Assembly (NCBI GenBank): GCA_903847155.1
Contig: CAINCU010000068.1
Location: 1-50,282, forward strand
Direction of reading: 5' to 3'
DNA from: an uncultured Gallionellaceae bacterium
GTDB taxonomy: Bacteria; Pseudomonadota; Gammaproteobacteria; Burkholderiales; Gallionellaceae
Length of the DNA: 50,282 bases
A program made the translations under genes and the position numbers. Of this stretch, positions 36,838 through 44,918 are shown one piece after another; position 1 is the first letter of the stretch; each line of letters starts with the position of its first letter. The notes beneath the pieces are model-generated. The model saw nothing but the letters and a program-made list of their open reading frames with translations, had not been told where the DNA came from and ran no database searches.

Positions 36838-36887
36838 AACGCGAATTTGATGCAAAGTCCTATTCACATAGGTGAAGCAAGGGAATC

Positions 36888-37658
36888 TCACTGCACCTCG
36901 TACCCGAACCCGCGCATCACCGCCCTTGCATTCTCACTTTTCAAAAACTCCAAAAACTCTTTCGCCGCCAATTTGTCTTTCGCACCGCTCAACAGCACCG
37001 CGCTCTGCCGGATCGGCTTATGCATCTCGGGCGGAGCTATCCACCATGAACCAGAAGTCACCTTGCCGTCGCGCATCACCTGTGACAGCGCGATGAACGC
37101 CAGATCGGCCTTTTCGCTCGCCGCCAGTTGGTAGGTCTCGGTGACGCTCTCGCCTTTGCTCAGTTTTTCCTGAATCGAATTCCACATCGTCAACTTGGTC
37201 AGCGTCTCTTTCGCCGCCACGCCGTATGGCGAGTAGCGCGGATTGGCGATGGCCAGCGTGCTGAAATTGCCCTTGTTCAGCACTGACGCTTTTTCATCCA
37301 CCACGCAAGGTTGGTCGCTCCACAACACCAGCCGCCCGGTGGCATACACAAAGCGCGAACCGCCGACCGCAAAACCATCCAGCATCAACTGCTTCGGCAT
37401 CTCTTCGTCCGAAGCCAGGAACACGTCGAATGCCGCACCTTTCCTGATCTGCGCATACAACTTGCCACTGGCACCCGGCGTGACCTTCAGCGTGTGCCCG
37501 CTCTCCTTCTGGAACAGCGGCGCAATGCGCTCCATTGGCGTCGCGAAATCCGCCGCCACCGCCACACTCACCTCGCCCGCCCACACCGGCGAACTCAGCA
37601 GTCCGTAACTCAGCAAGACAGCAGCGACAAAACCGCGCAATGAATTATGCATTTTCAA
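36888..37658 (-). CDS. modA: Molybdate ABC transporter substrate-binding protein
   Basis: A 256-residue periplasmic binding protein with a signal peptide ending in SSPVWA|G. The ModA pattern runs from EVSVAVAADFATPMERIAPL through TPGASGKLYAQIRKGAAFDV and FLASDEEMPKQL to LAIANPRYSPYG. It should capture molybdate (or tungstate). modB and modC, which normally follow, are absent, and the downstream sequence is repeat copy G and the convergent antiporter. It either works with a permease encoded elsewhere or is a specialised relative. Start at 37658 or the ATG two codons on. Confidence 0.9.
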   Translation of the reverse strand: MKMHNSLRGFVAAVLLSYGLLSSPVWAGEVSVAVAADFATPMERIAPLFQKESGHTLKVTPGASGKLYAQIRKGAAFDVFLASDEEMPKQLMLDGFAVGGSRFVYATGRLVLWSDQPCVVDEKASVLNKGNFSTLAIANPRYSPYGVAAKETLTKLTMWNSIQEKLSKGESVTETYQLAASEKADLAFIALSQVMRDGKVTSGSWWIAPPEMHKPIRQSAVLLSGAKDKLAAKEFLEFLKSENARAVMRGFGYEVQ

Positions 37659-37710
37659 CTCCCAACCAGAATGGGTGCAATGATAACAAGGTAGATGGGG
37701 GACGGCGAAA

Positions 37711-37807
37711 AGGATATAGGCCGATTGGCATAATGCTGGTTCGTGAAGATGCCCGTCAATAGGTGCTCTAAATTGCTATATTATTGGAGATGGCCGTATT
37801 CAGGGCG
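37711..37807. repeat. Dispersed palindromic repeat, copy H
   Basis: GGATATAGGCCGATTGGCAT (37712-37731), then GAAGATGCCCGTCAATAGGT (37745-37764), and a second partial arm GGAGATGGCCGTATTCAGGG (37786-37805). It lies upstream of modA, so it could carry or disturb the modA promoter. Confidence 0.7.
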
Positions 37808-37854
37808 TTTACATGCAGGTGCATTTTGAGTTCAGCAAAACAGGGGGTGGCCGT

Positions 37855-38076
37855 TCATTCCCCCATGCCATCCGACATATCGATCAGGCAGAGTTGTTGC
37901 ATCAGTTGCAGGACGACCAAGCCCTGTTCCGGGTCTAGCGTGTTGCCCAATTCCGTCAGCATTTGGTTGGCATAGCCCATGTCTGCTTCCATGCGCTGCA
38001 GGTCGACTTCAACATTGCGCTTCTTCGCCATTGTTTTCAATTTTTCGAGCAATTTCACTGTTACCGGATCGAGCAT
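37855..38076 (-). CDS. Small hypothetical protein
   Basis: A 73-residue, mostly helical cytosolic protein starting MLDPVTVKLLEKLKTMAKKR and ending IDMSDGMGE. The frame is open to 38169, but AAGG about 11 bases upstream and the simpler N-terminus favour 38076. No family is recognised. Divergent from the metalloprotease lipoprotein gene. Confidence 0.55.
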   Translation of the reverse strand: MLDPVTVKLLEKLKTMAKKRNVEVDLQRMEADMGYANQMLTELGNTLDPEQGLVVLQLMQQLCLIDMSDGMGE

Positions 38077-38217
38077 TTGCAAAACCTTTTTCTGAATTAA
38101 AGTGCATGGCATGTTGCCATGGTTAAGAAATAAATTCAAAGTTGTCGGGCATGCATTCGGTTTGCTCATGCATGATGGCGGGCATATACTTATTTCTCAT
38201 GTTTTCAGGGGAATGCC

Positions 38218-39285
38218 TTGACACTCAAATACTTGTGCATCGGAATGGTTGTGTTGCTGGTCGGTTGCAAGGGTGGCGGTAGCGAGTGGCAACAGGCCTC
38301 TGTTCCCATCGTCCAGCCCGGCACCACGGTACAGATTCGCGTGCTGCACGCCACCAATCCGCGCCTGGCGCAGATGTCGCCGGAGCAGATGCGCATCATG
38401 CTGGCTTCAGCGCAAGCGACGGTAAAGAAGAATTTCGGCGTCAATGTTGAATTCACGCAGGTTGACGAAATGGGCATTGATCAGTTGTTTGCGCAGATTC
38501 CGCCGCGTGTGCTGGCGCAGCGTAAACAATATATTTACGACTTCAAATCAGGTACTGGTGACAAGCAGAAACTGACCAACGGCATCAACGCGACGCTTAC
38601 GCAACGCGGCACGAAATTGGAGGACGGGTTTGCGTTTGCCAGGCCGTATCTGCCGGATACGCCGCCACCAAAAAGCCTGATGGAATTTTCCGGGCTGTTG
38701 TCGGATGTGATGCTGGAGCGCTTGCAGCAATGGCGCAATGTCAAAGCTGCCGATGGCGCGCCGGTACTAAATGCCTCGCCCTACAACGAATGGATTTATT
38801 GGGACACCTTGGGTTACAGCAGGCTGCCGTACGATTTGGTGATTACCAATCAACTTGTGGCGAGTGCCGAATATGTTGATGTCGATATCCATTCAGCCAT
38901 TCGCGGCGGCGTATCGGTGGGCACCACGACATTCAGCCGCAACGGTAAATTTGGCGCGTATATTTTCTGGAGCACATTTCCATTTTTGGACAATTCGGAA
39001 AACACCATGCGCTTGCGCGGCGGCGAAACGTATTCTGCGAAAGAAACCGCCGAGCTGTCCGGTGCATATCTGGCGCACGAGATTGGCCATCTGCTGTTTC
39101 AATTCGGCCATCCGTTCGGCCAAAAATCCTGTGTGATGAATCCCACCAGTATGTTGCGCTTCCGCGAGTGGTATCAGCAGGTCGACAATGCGGCATGCCC
39201 GATAGGCTGCCGCCCGGAGATGAGCGTGGGCGCTGTGTTGCCAACTTTCAATACGAACTGGCTGCGCATGGCGAGTGAGCCGTAA
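38218..39285 (+). CDS. Lipoprotein with archaemetzincin-like zinc site
   Basis: A 355-residue putative lipoprotein. A short signal ends in the lipobox LLVGC (Cys at residue 17). The zinc site is HEIGHLLFQFGH (His287, Glu288, His291, His298), followed by a CVMN Cys and a CPIGC pair about 30 residues on. This order is the archaemetzincin pattern, except that six rather than five residues separate the second and third histidines. The N-terminal 250 residues are unrecognised. TTG at 38218 is preferred because AGGGG lies six bases before it and it gives a complete signal. ATG at 38242 would leave a very short one. Substrate unknown. Confidence 0.65.
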   Translation: MTLKYLCIGMVVLLVGCKGGGSEWQQASVPIVQPGTTVQIRVLHATNPRLAQMSPEQMRIMLASAQATVKKNFGVNVEFTQVDEMGIDQLFAQIPPRVLAQRKQYIYDFKSGTGDKQKLTNGINATLTQRGTKLEDGFAFARPYLPDTPPPKSLMEFSGLLSDVMLERLQQWRNVKAADGAPVLNASPYNEWIYWDTLGYSRLPYDLVITNQLVASAEYVDVDIHSAIRGGVSVGTTTFSRNGKFGAYIFWSTFPFLDNSENTMRLRGGETYSAKETAELSGAYLAHEIGHLLFQFGHPFGQKSCVMNPTSMLRFREWYQQVDNAACPIGCRPEMSVGAVLPTFNTNWLRMASEP

Positions 39286-39380
39286 GACGGCAGTTTTTTC
39301 CCGATTCACCAACACCGAAGTATTGTCGGTGGTCTATATGTTCGCAGGCTCGCGTAGTCACTAAAATTACACATCATGAA

Positions 39381-39442
39381 GATGCCCGTCAATAGGCGAT
39401 CTTCATGCATAATATAATGCAGATCGCCTATTGACGGGCATC
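39381..39442. repeat. Dispersed palindromic repeat, copy I (perfect)
   Basis: The two 22-bp arms (39381-39402 and 39421-39442) are exact reverse complements. The left one starts GATGCCCGTCAATAGGCGAT and the right one ends CTATTGACGGGCATC. They are separated by 18 bases with an inner GCAT/ATGC. This is the best-preserved copy and defines the element. Confidence 0.95.
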
Positions 39443-39543
39443 TACAGCATGTTGGTTTTTTCGGATGGTGCATCTTCGCCTGCGCCCAATTTGCCCGCGC
39501 AGGTGTCTATAATCCCGCGTCCGCAATCATTTGAGAGCTGCGC

Positions 39544-40845
39544 ATGAAATTTATTTTTCTGATGGCGATGTCGTTGTTTTGTGTCAGCGCGCTGGCGCAG
39601 CCTATGGCTGATTCGGTGGAGTTGCCTGCGCCTTCTTCGGCCGCGCAGCGGCTGTATGCTTCGGCAAAGCCGGATCTGTTGCAGATGCGTGTGCTGTTGA
39701 AGAGCGGGCGCACACAGTCATCGGTGGGGTCGGGTTTTATGGTCGGCGACACGAATCTGGTGGTGACCAATTATCACGTGATGTCTCAAGTGGCGCTGGA
39801 ACCGGAGACTTATGTCGGCGAATACCGGGACACCAATGGCCGGCGCGGTGCGGTGGAGTTGCTGGCGGTGGATGTGCAGCATGATCTGGCGGTGGTGCGC
39901 ATTGATCACAATGGCAGCGGGTTTTTCAAGGTACCGCAAATGTTGCCGCAGTTGAAGCAGGGGCAATATCTGTATTCGCTGGGTAATCCGCTCGATCTGG
40001 GCTTCGCCATTTCGGAAGGGTCATATAACGGCATCATCAGCCGCAGTTTTTACGAGCAACTGATGTTCACCGGACCGATCAATGCGGGCATGAGCGGCGG
40101 GCCGACGGTGACGGTGTCCGGGCGCGTGGCGGGGGTGAATGTTTCGCGGCGGCTGGACGGCGAGTTGGTGAGTTTTCTGGTGCCGGTGCGCTATGTGCGC
40201 GATTTGCTGAAGAAGGTTGCCGCACAGCACCAGGCTCCGAAGAATTTCAAATTGGTGGTCGGCCAACAGTTGCTGGCGCATCAGGCGAAGATGGTGGACA
40301 GGCTGGCCAAAACGCTGCTCACTTTCAAAGAGTTGAGTCCTTACCGCACGCCGGTGTGGGAGTCGGAACAGGTGCGCTGCTGGGGTTGGTCCAATGCCAA
40401 GCAGGACAAGCCTTACGCGGTGGATGAAGTGAGTTGCGCCATGGAGTCGGCCATTTTCGTGTCGAAGCAATTGGAAACCGGACATGTTTCCATCCAGCAC
40501 AAACGCATTCAAAGCAGCGAGATGGGAACGTGGCGCTTTGCCGCGCTGGCGAGCAGTCAGTTCAAGAACCAGAACCTCGGCGGACACAAGGATTTGCGCT
40601 TTACGCCGCCGCAGTGCGTTGAACAATTTGTGAGTAACGGCAAGTTGCCGATGCGCGCCGTGCTATGCATGCACGCCTATCGCAAATTCCCCGAGTTGTA
40701 CGATTTCACTTTGCTCACTGCCAGCACCGATGCCAGCCAGATGACCTTACAAAGCCGAGTGGATGCGAGTGGCGTGTCGTATCAGAACGGACTGCGCATC
40801 GCGCGCATCTTCCTTGAGGCGATGAGCCGGGAGGCGCAGCCATGA
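39544..40845 (+). CDS. Secreted trypsin-like serine protease
   Basis: A 433-residue protein with a signal peptide (MKFIFLMAMSLFCVSALA). The chymotrypsin-fold domain (about 35-215) has the triad His78 (VTNYHVM), Asp114 (DVQHDLAVVRI) and Ser184 (NAGMSGGP), as in S1C/DegP-type proteases, but there is no PDZ domain. The C-terminal 200 residues are unrecognised and contain four or five cysteines (CWGW, SCAME, PPQCVE, LCMHAY) that could form disulfides in the periplasm. It ends in ATGA overlapping the FHA gene, so the two are co-translated. Confidence 0.85.
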   Translation: MKFIFLMAMSLFCVSALAQPMADSVELPAPSSAAQRLYASAKPDLLQMRVLLKSGRTQSSVGSGFMVGDTNLVVTNYHVMSQVALEPETYVGEYRDTNGRRGAVELLAVDVQHDLAVVRIDHNGSGFFKVPQMLPQLKQGQYLYSLGNPLDLGFAISEGSYNGIISRSFYEQLMFTGPINAGMSGGPTVTVSGRVAGVNVSRRLDGELVSFLVPVRYVRDLLKKVAAQHQAPKNFKLVVGQQLLAHQAKMVDRLAKTLLTFKELSPYRTPVWESEQVRCWGWSNAKQDKPYAVDEVSCAMESAIFVSKQLETGHVSIQHKRIQSSEMGTWRFAALASSQFKNQNLGGHKDLRFTPPQCVEQFVSNGKLPMRAVLCMHAYRKFPELYDFTLLTASTDASQMTLQSRVDASGVSYQNGLRIARIFLEAMSREAQP

Positions 40846-41816
40846 CCGCTCCATTCTATGTTGAGGTGTTGGCACGCAACGGTGAGGTGCGTCAGCGCCA
40901 GCGAGTGGAGATGCTGCCTATTCGTATCGGTCGCGGCTATGACAACGATATTATTCTGGACGACCAGCACGCTTCGACGCATCACGCAGTGGTCGAGGCC
41001 AGCGCGGACGGCGGCTTGCAAGCGCGCGATCTCGGCAGCAGGAATGGCGTGATCCACCAAGGAAAACATCAAAATCAATTGCCTCTCAGCGGCAACACCA
41101 TTTTTCGCCTCGGGCATAGCAGACTGCGCGTGCGCTCCATTGATTTTCCCGTGGCCGATGCCATGCGCGACACCACACTGCATGCCTGGGAAGGCTGGCC
41201 GCCCGCGCTGATCGGCTTGGCGATGATGGTGCTGCTATCGCTGGAAAGCGTGTGGAGTGCGGACATCGAAAAATCCGAGCCGATCCGCTATGTCACTTCG
41301 CTGGTGAGTTTGTTGGGACTGGCGTTGGTGTGGTGCGGCGGCTGGACCTTGGCCAACCGACTGTTCGCCGGACAAACGCGCTTCGGTCGCCATCTGTTCA
41401 TCGCGGCCTGCGGGCTGCTAGTGATCGAGGCGACCTCACTGCTGTTTTCTGTCACGGCATATGCAATGTCGCTGGAAATGCTGACACATTACGGCAGTCA
41501 ATTCGTAATCGCCATCGTTGCCGGCATGGTGTATTTTCACCTGCACACCATCAACACCGCGCACACAAGGCGTGCCGCACTGGTTTGCATTCTCGTCGCG
41601 TTGCTGGGATCGGGCGTAATGCTGATGCTGAATTACCAAAAGAATGGACATCTTGCCGATGAGTTGTACATGAGCGACCTGTATTCCCCGACGCTGCGCC
41701 TGAGCAGCAACAAATCGGTCACTCAATTTCTTGACCAGGCAGCGCGACTGCAACCAAAAATTGATGCCGAGCGCAGCAAGGTGGTGAGCGGTGAGAGTGC
41801 TGAAGTAAGTGATTAG
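40842..41816 (+). CDS. FHA-domain membrane protein
   Basis: A 324-residue protein. The N-terminal FHA domain (about 20-95) has the phospho-threonine binding pattern IRIGRGYDNDIILDDQHAS and DLGSRNGVIH. About five membrane segments follow (about 125-265; VGLAMMVLLSLESV-like to LVCILVALLGSGVMLML), then a polar tail. It overlaps the protease by 4 bp and is followed by the DUF1566 gene 16 bases later. FHA-membrane proteins often tether signalling or secretion assemblies. No kinase or phosphatase is in this cluster. Confidence 0.82.
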   Translation: MTAPFYVEVLARNGEVRQRQRVEMLPIRIGRGYDNDIILDDQHASTHHAVVEASADGGLQARDLGSRNGVIHQGKHQNQLPLSGNTIFRLGHSRLRVRSIDFPVADAMRDTTLHAWEGWPPALIGLAMMVLLSLESVWSADIEKSEPIRYVTSLVSLLGLALVWCGGWTLANRLFAGQTRFGRHLFIAACGLLVIEATSLLFSVTAYAMSLEMLTHYGSQFVIAIVAGMVYFHLHTINTAHTRRAALVCILVALLGSGVMLMLNYQKNGHLADELYMSDLYSPTLRLSSNKSVTQFLDQAARLQPKIDAERSKVVSGESAEVSD

Positions 41817-41832
41817 GATTTGAGTGCAAGCC

Positions 41833-42843
41833 ATGACTTCACACCATTATCTGCATACCGGCCAACGCACTTGCCATACCGATGATGGGCACGAAATTCC
41901 GTGCGCGGGTTCCGGTCAGGACGCTTCGTTTTCCGTTGGCATTTCCTGTCCGGAACCGAGGTTCGACTTGCGCGGCGACGAGGTCGTGGACGGCCTGACA
42001 GGTTTGATCTGGTGTCGTAATGCCAACCTCGCGGAATTCCCGCTCACTTGGCAGGAAGCACTGGATTTCGTCGCCACCATGAACCTTGAACAACGTTTCG
42101 GCCAGCGTGATTGGCGTATGCCAAATCGTCGTGAATTGCGCAGCTTGCTCAGTCTGCAAACCAAGTTACCCGCTTTGCCCGAGCGACATCCATTCATCAA
42201 TGTGTTCAACGGCTGGTACTGGACCTCAACGACGGCGGCCATCGGTCCGGCGCACGCCTGGTATGTGGCGCTCGATGGCGCGCGCATGTTTTACGGCGGC
42301 AAGGACCAATCCTTCATGCTCTGGCCGGTACGCGACAAAGGACTTAACGTGATCCCGCGCACGGGCCAAAGCCTGTGTTACGACGCAGCAGGGAAAGTCA
42401 TGGCATGCGCAGGATCAGGTCAGGACGGTGAATTCCGTTACGGCGCCCCGTGGCCGGAGCCGCGTTTTGAAATCCTTCATGGCGGTGTACTGGACCGTCT
42501 CACCCGCTTGCTGTGGCGCCGCAGCGCGAACCTCACGCCACAACCGGTGATCTGGCGCGAGGCATTGGCAGCGGTGGCAGCGCTTAACCGCGAAGGCGCA
42601 GCCAGCACTTGGCGGCTGCCCACTATCAACGAATTGGAGTCGTTGGTGGATTGCGCCACCCACAGCCCGGCCTTGCCGTCCGGCCATTCTTTCGTCAATG
42701 TGCAGGAAATTTACTGGTCGTCTTCCACCAGCCTGTTCGAACCCGATTGGGCATGGGCGCTGTATTTGCAAAAAGGCGCGACGGGCGTCGGACAAAAAAG
42801 GTCCGCACAATTTTCGGTTTGGGCCGTGACAACGGTCGATTAA
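41833..42843 (+). CDS. DUF1566 (Lcl C-terminal) tandem-domain protein
   Basis: A 336-residue protein with two repeats of the Lcl_C/DUF1566 fold: the first with VVDGLTGLIWCRNANLAEFP, DWRMPNRRELRSLLS and WYWTSTT, the second with LDRLTRLLWRRSANLTPQP, TWRLPTINELESLVD and YWSSST. The Trp-rich motifs match the family in both. No signal peptide is seen. The Lcl name comes from a Legionella collagen-like protein whose C-terminus binds glycosaminoglycans, and the role here is unknown. Start MTSHHYL at 41833 is preferred to the GTG at 41824. Confidence 0.82.
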   Translation: MTSHHYLHTGQRTCHTDDGHEIPCAGSGQDASFSVGISCPEPRFDLRGDEVVDGLTGLIWCRNANLAEFPLTWQEALDFVATMNLEQRFGQRDWRMPNRRELRSLLSLQTKLPALPERHPFINVFNGWYWTSTTAAIGPAHAWYVALDGARMFYGGKDQSFMLWPVRDKGLNVIPRTGQSLCYDAAGKVMACAGSGQDGEFRYGAPWPEPRFEILHGGVLDRLTRLLWRRSANLTPQPVIWREALAAVAALNREGAASTWRLPTINELESLVDCATHSPALPSGHSFVNVQEIYWSSSTSLFEPDWAWALYLQKGATGVGQKRSAQFSVWAVTTVD

Positions 42844-43044
42844 TTCAAGGTCTTCGATTTGTCTGTGCTGGACAGTTCCGCCATCCAGTGGTGGAAGGCT
42901 TATGTGCTATTATCAAATGAGGCGTTGAGGGGCGGTTATTGTAAGTAGTTGATGCCATAATTCAGCGCTGGAATTGTCCGGTTTCGGAGTTTCTCCGATA
43001 AATTCTTCAGCCGCCGCTGAGCGGTTTTCTGTGGAGCAAGGCGT

Positions 43045-43266
43045 ATGGGTCGCTTGATATTTATATTGGCCGTTATCGCGGTCGTCTATTTGTTGCTCAG
43101 GTCGTACTCTAGGCAACAGTCGCCCAAGCAGGATGCTCCTGCGCAAAGCGAAGAAATGGTGCGCTGTGTGCACTGCGGGGTGCATTTTCCGCGAAGCGAG
43201 GGCATTCTGGCAGGCGGCAATTTCTATTGCTGTGACGAGCATCGTCGCGAGCACGAAGCAAAATAA
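43045..43266 (+). CDS. PP0621-like small membrane-anchored zinc-motif protein
   Basis: A 73-residue protein with one N-terminal membrane segment (LIFILAVIAVVYLLLRSY) and a cytosolic CVHCGVHFPRSEG...YCCDEHRREH zinc-binding-type knuckle. It matches the PP0621 family, commonly located directly before a PilS-type kinase. GGAGC precedes the ATG. The kinase gene starts 5 bases after its stop. Confidence 0.8.
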   Translation: MGRLIFILAVIAVVYLLLRSYSRQQSPKQDAPAQSEEMVRCVHCGVHFPRSEGILAGGNFYCCDEHRREHEAK

Positions 43267-43271
43267 TTCCA

Positions 43272-44918
43272 ATGCGGGATAAGTCATCCCTTTTCTACCG
43301 GTTATTTCCCACCATGCCGACGGCAGAGCCGCTGTCACAAGAAAGTCTTTGGCGTTCTCTCAGTTTTTATAATCTGTATCGACTGATTCTCGGCGGGCTG
43401 CTGATGTTTTTGGCCGCGCTGTTTGCCGTTGCACTTTCATTAGACAACAGCGAGCAGGCGGCTTTCTTCTGGACCAGTGCCGGCTACTCGGTGCTGGTTT
43501 TGGTTTCGGTGCTGGCAATCATGTTTCGCCAGCCGCGTCCGGCGTGGCAGCTGGCCTTTCAGGAGCTTGTCGATATTGCGTGTATTACGCTGCTGATTTA
43601 TTTCAGCGGTGGCATTCAAAATAATCTGGGGATGTTGCTGCTGATATCGCTGACATTTGCCGGACTGATCAGTCGTGGCCGCATAACTTTGTTATATGCG
43701 GCTTTGGCCAGTATCGCTATCTTGCTGGAACACAGCTATTCGGTGTTGGTGCGGGATGCAAATATAACGCTGTTTCTTCAGGCCGGCATCCTGAGTACCT
43801 CATATTTTGCCGTGGCATGGCTGGCGCATACATTGTCCAAATATGCAGTGGCCAGTGAGAAGCTGGCTTTTTTGCGTGGTGTGGATTTATTGAATATGGC
43901 CGAAGCAAACCGGCTGATGATTCAGGATATGCCGGATGGTGTGCTGGTGGTGGATGAGCGCGGGGTAGTGCGCCAATCCAATCCGGGAGCAGAGCGCTTG
44001 CTTGACTTTGCTTTTCCGAAATCTGCGCAGGTGAACTTGCTGGACTGTTCGCCCTTGTTAGAGTCGATGTACGCCGCGTGGCGGTTGAATAAGGCATTGG
44101 GGCATGAGGTGTTGCGCCTGCCGGCGACCAATCAGTTGGTGCGCGTGCGGTTTTTGCCGGTCGAGCGCGAAGGATTCTGGGGGGCGGTAGTGGTGTTGGA
44201 AGATATGCAGCGGGCGCAGGAACAGGCGCGACAGGTCAAACTCGCGGCTTTAGGGCGGCTCACGGCGAATATTGCGCATGAAGTGCGCAATCCGCTGTCG
44301 TCTATCAGCTATGCCACCGAGTTGCTGAAGGAGGTTGCACAGGATCCGGCGAAACAACGTTTGTTGCAGATCATTCTGGACAATACTTCGCGCTTGAATC
44401 GCATCGTGCAGGATGTGATGCAGATCAACCGGCGCGACCGCGTGCAGAGGGAGCCTATTGATCTGGCGATTCGCTTGCCTGAGTTTATTGAAACGCTGTG
44501 TCAGGTTGATAATATTCCGCGCGATGTTTTTGAACTGGATGTCGCGTGGCCTTGTGTCGTGAATTTTGATCGCGGACATTTCGAGCAGGTGTTGTGGAAT
44601 CTGTGTCGCAACGGATTGCGATACAGCCAAAAAAAATCCGGTAGTGTGCGCCTGCGCGTCATTCTTGCCGACAACGGCCTCGCCTCGCTTGAAGTATCAG
44701 ATGACGGCCCTGGCGTAGCATCCGATGCGGTACAGAAGTTGTTTGAGCCTTTTTATACCACGGATGCCAGAGGAACCGGACTGGGGCTGTATATTGCACG
44801 TGAACTGTGCGATGCCAATGGTGCGCGGATAGACTATTGTCTGCTTGAACGGGCGGGTGCGTGTTTTTGCATCACATTTGCTGAGAAGCAGAATCTTGAA
44901 CATGGAGAATTGCAGTGA
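43272..44918 (+). CDS. pilS: PilS-like sensor histidine kinase
   Basis: A 548-residue kinase with six membrane segments (about 30-205), a PAS-type domain (about 215-300, MPDGVLVVDERGVVRQSNPG), the H-box NIAHEVRNPLSSISYATELL, N-box LWNLCRNGLRYS and G-box DDGPGVASDAVQKLFEPFYT, GTGLGLYIARE. PilS senses pilin in the membrane in pseudomonads and controls pilA transcription through PilR. It overlaps the regulator by 4 bp. Confidence 0.88.
   Translation: MRDKSSLFYRLFPTMPTAEPLSQESLWRSLSFYNLYRLILGGLLMFLAALFAVALSLDNSEQAAFFWTSAGYSVLVLVSVLAIMFRQPRPAWQLAFQELVDIACITLLIYFSGGIQNNLGMLLLISLTFAGLISRGRITLLYAALASIAILLEHSYSVLVRDANITLFLQAGILSTSYFAVAWLAHTLSKYAVASEKLAFLRGVDLLNMAEANRLMIQDMPDGVLVVDERGVVRQSNPGAERLLDFAFPKSAQVNLLDCSPLLESMYAAWRLNKALGHEVLRLPATNQLVRVRFLPVEREGFWGAVVVLEDMQRAQEQARQVKLAALGRLTANIAHEVRNPLSSISYATELLKEVAQDPAKQRLLQIILDNTSRLNRIVQDVMQINRRDRVQREPIDLAIRLPEFIETLCQVDNIPRDVFELDVAWPCVVNFDRGHFEQVLWNLCRNGLRYSQKKSGSVRLRVILADNGLASLEVSDDGPGVASDAVQKLFEPFYTTDARGTGLGLYIARELCDANGARIDYCLLERAGACFCITFAEKQNLEHGELQ

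Noticed and set aside
36727-37807. Repeated arms considered as a CRISPR array
   Set aside because: The arms are palindromic, irregularly spaced and in both orientations, there are no equal-length spacers, and no cas gene is near.
42844-43044. A gene in the DUF1566/PP0621 gap
   Set aside because: Only antisense frames that continue over the kinase gene cross it. No ribosome site or conserved product was seen.
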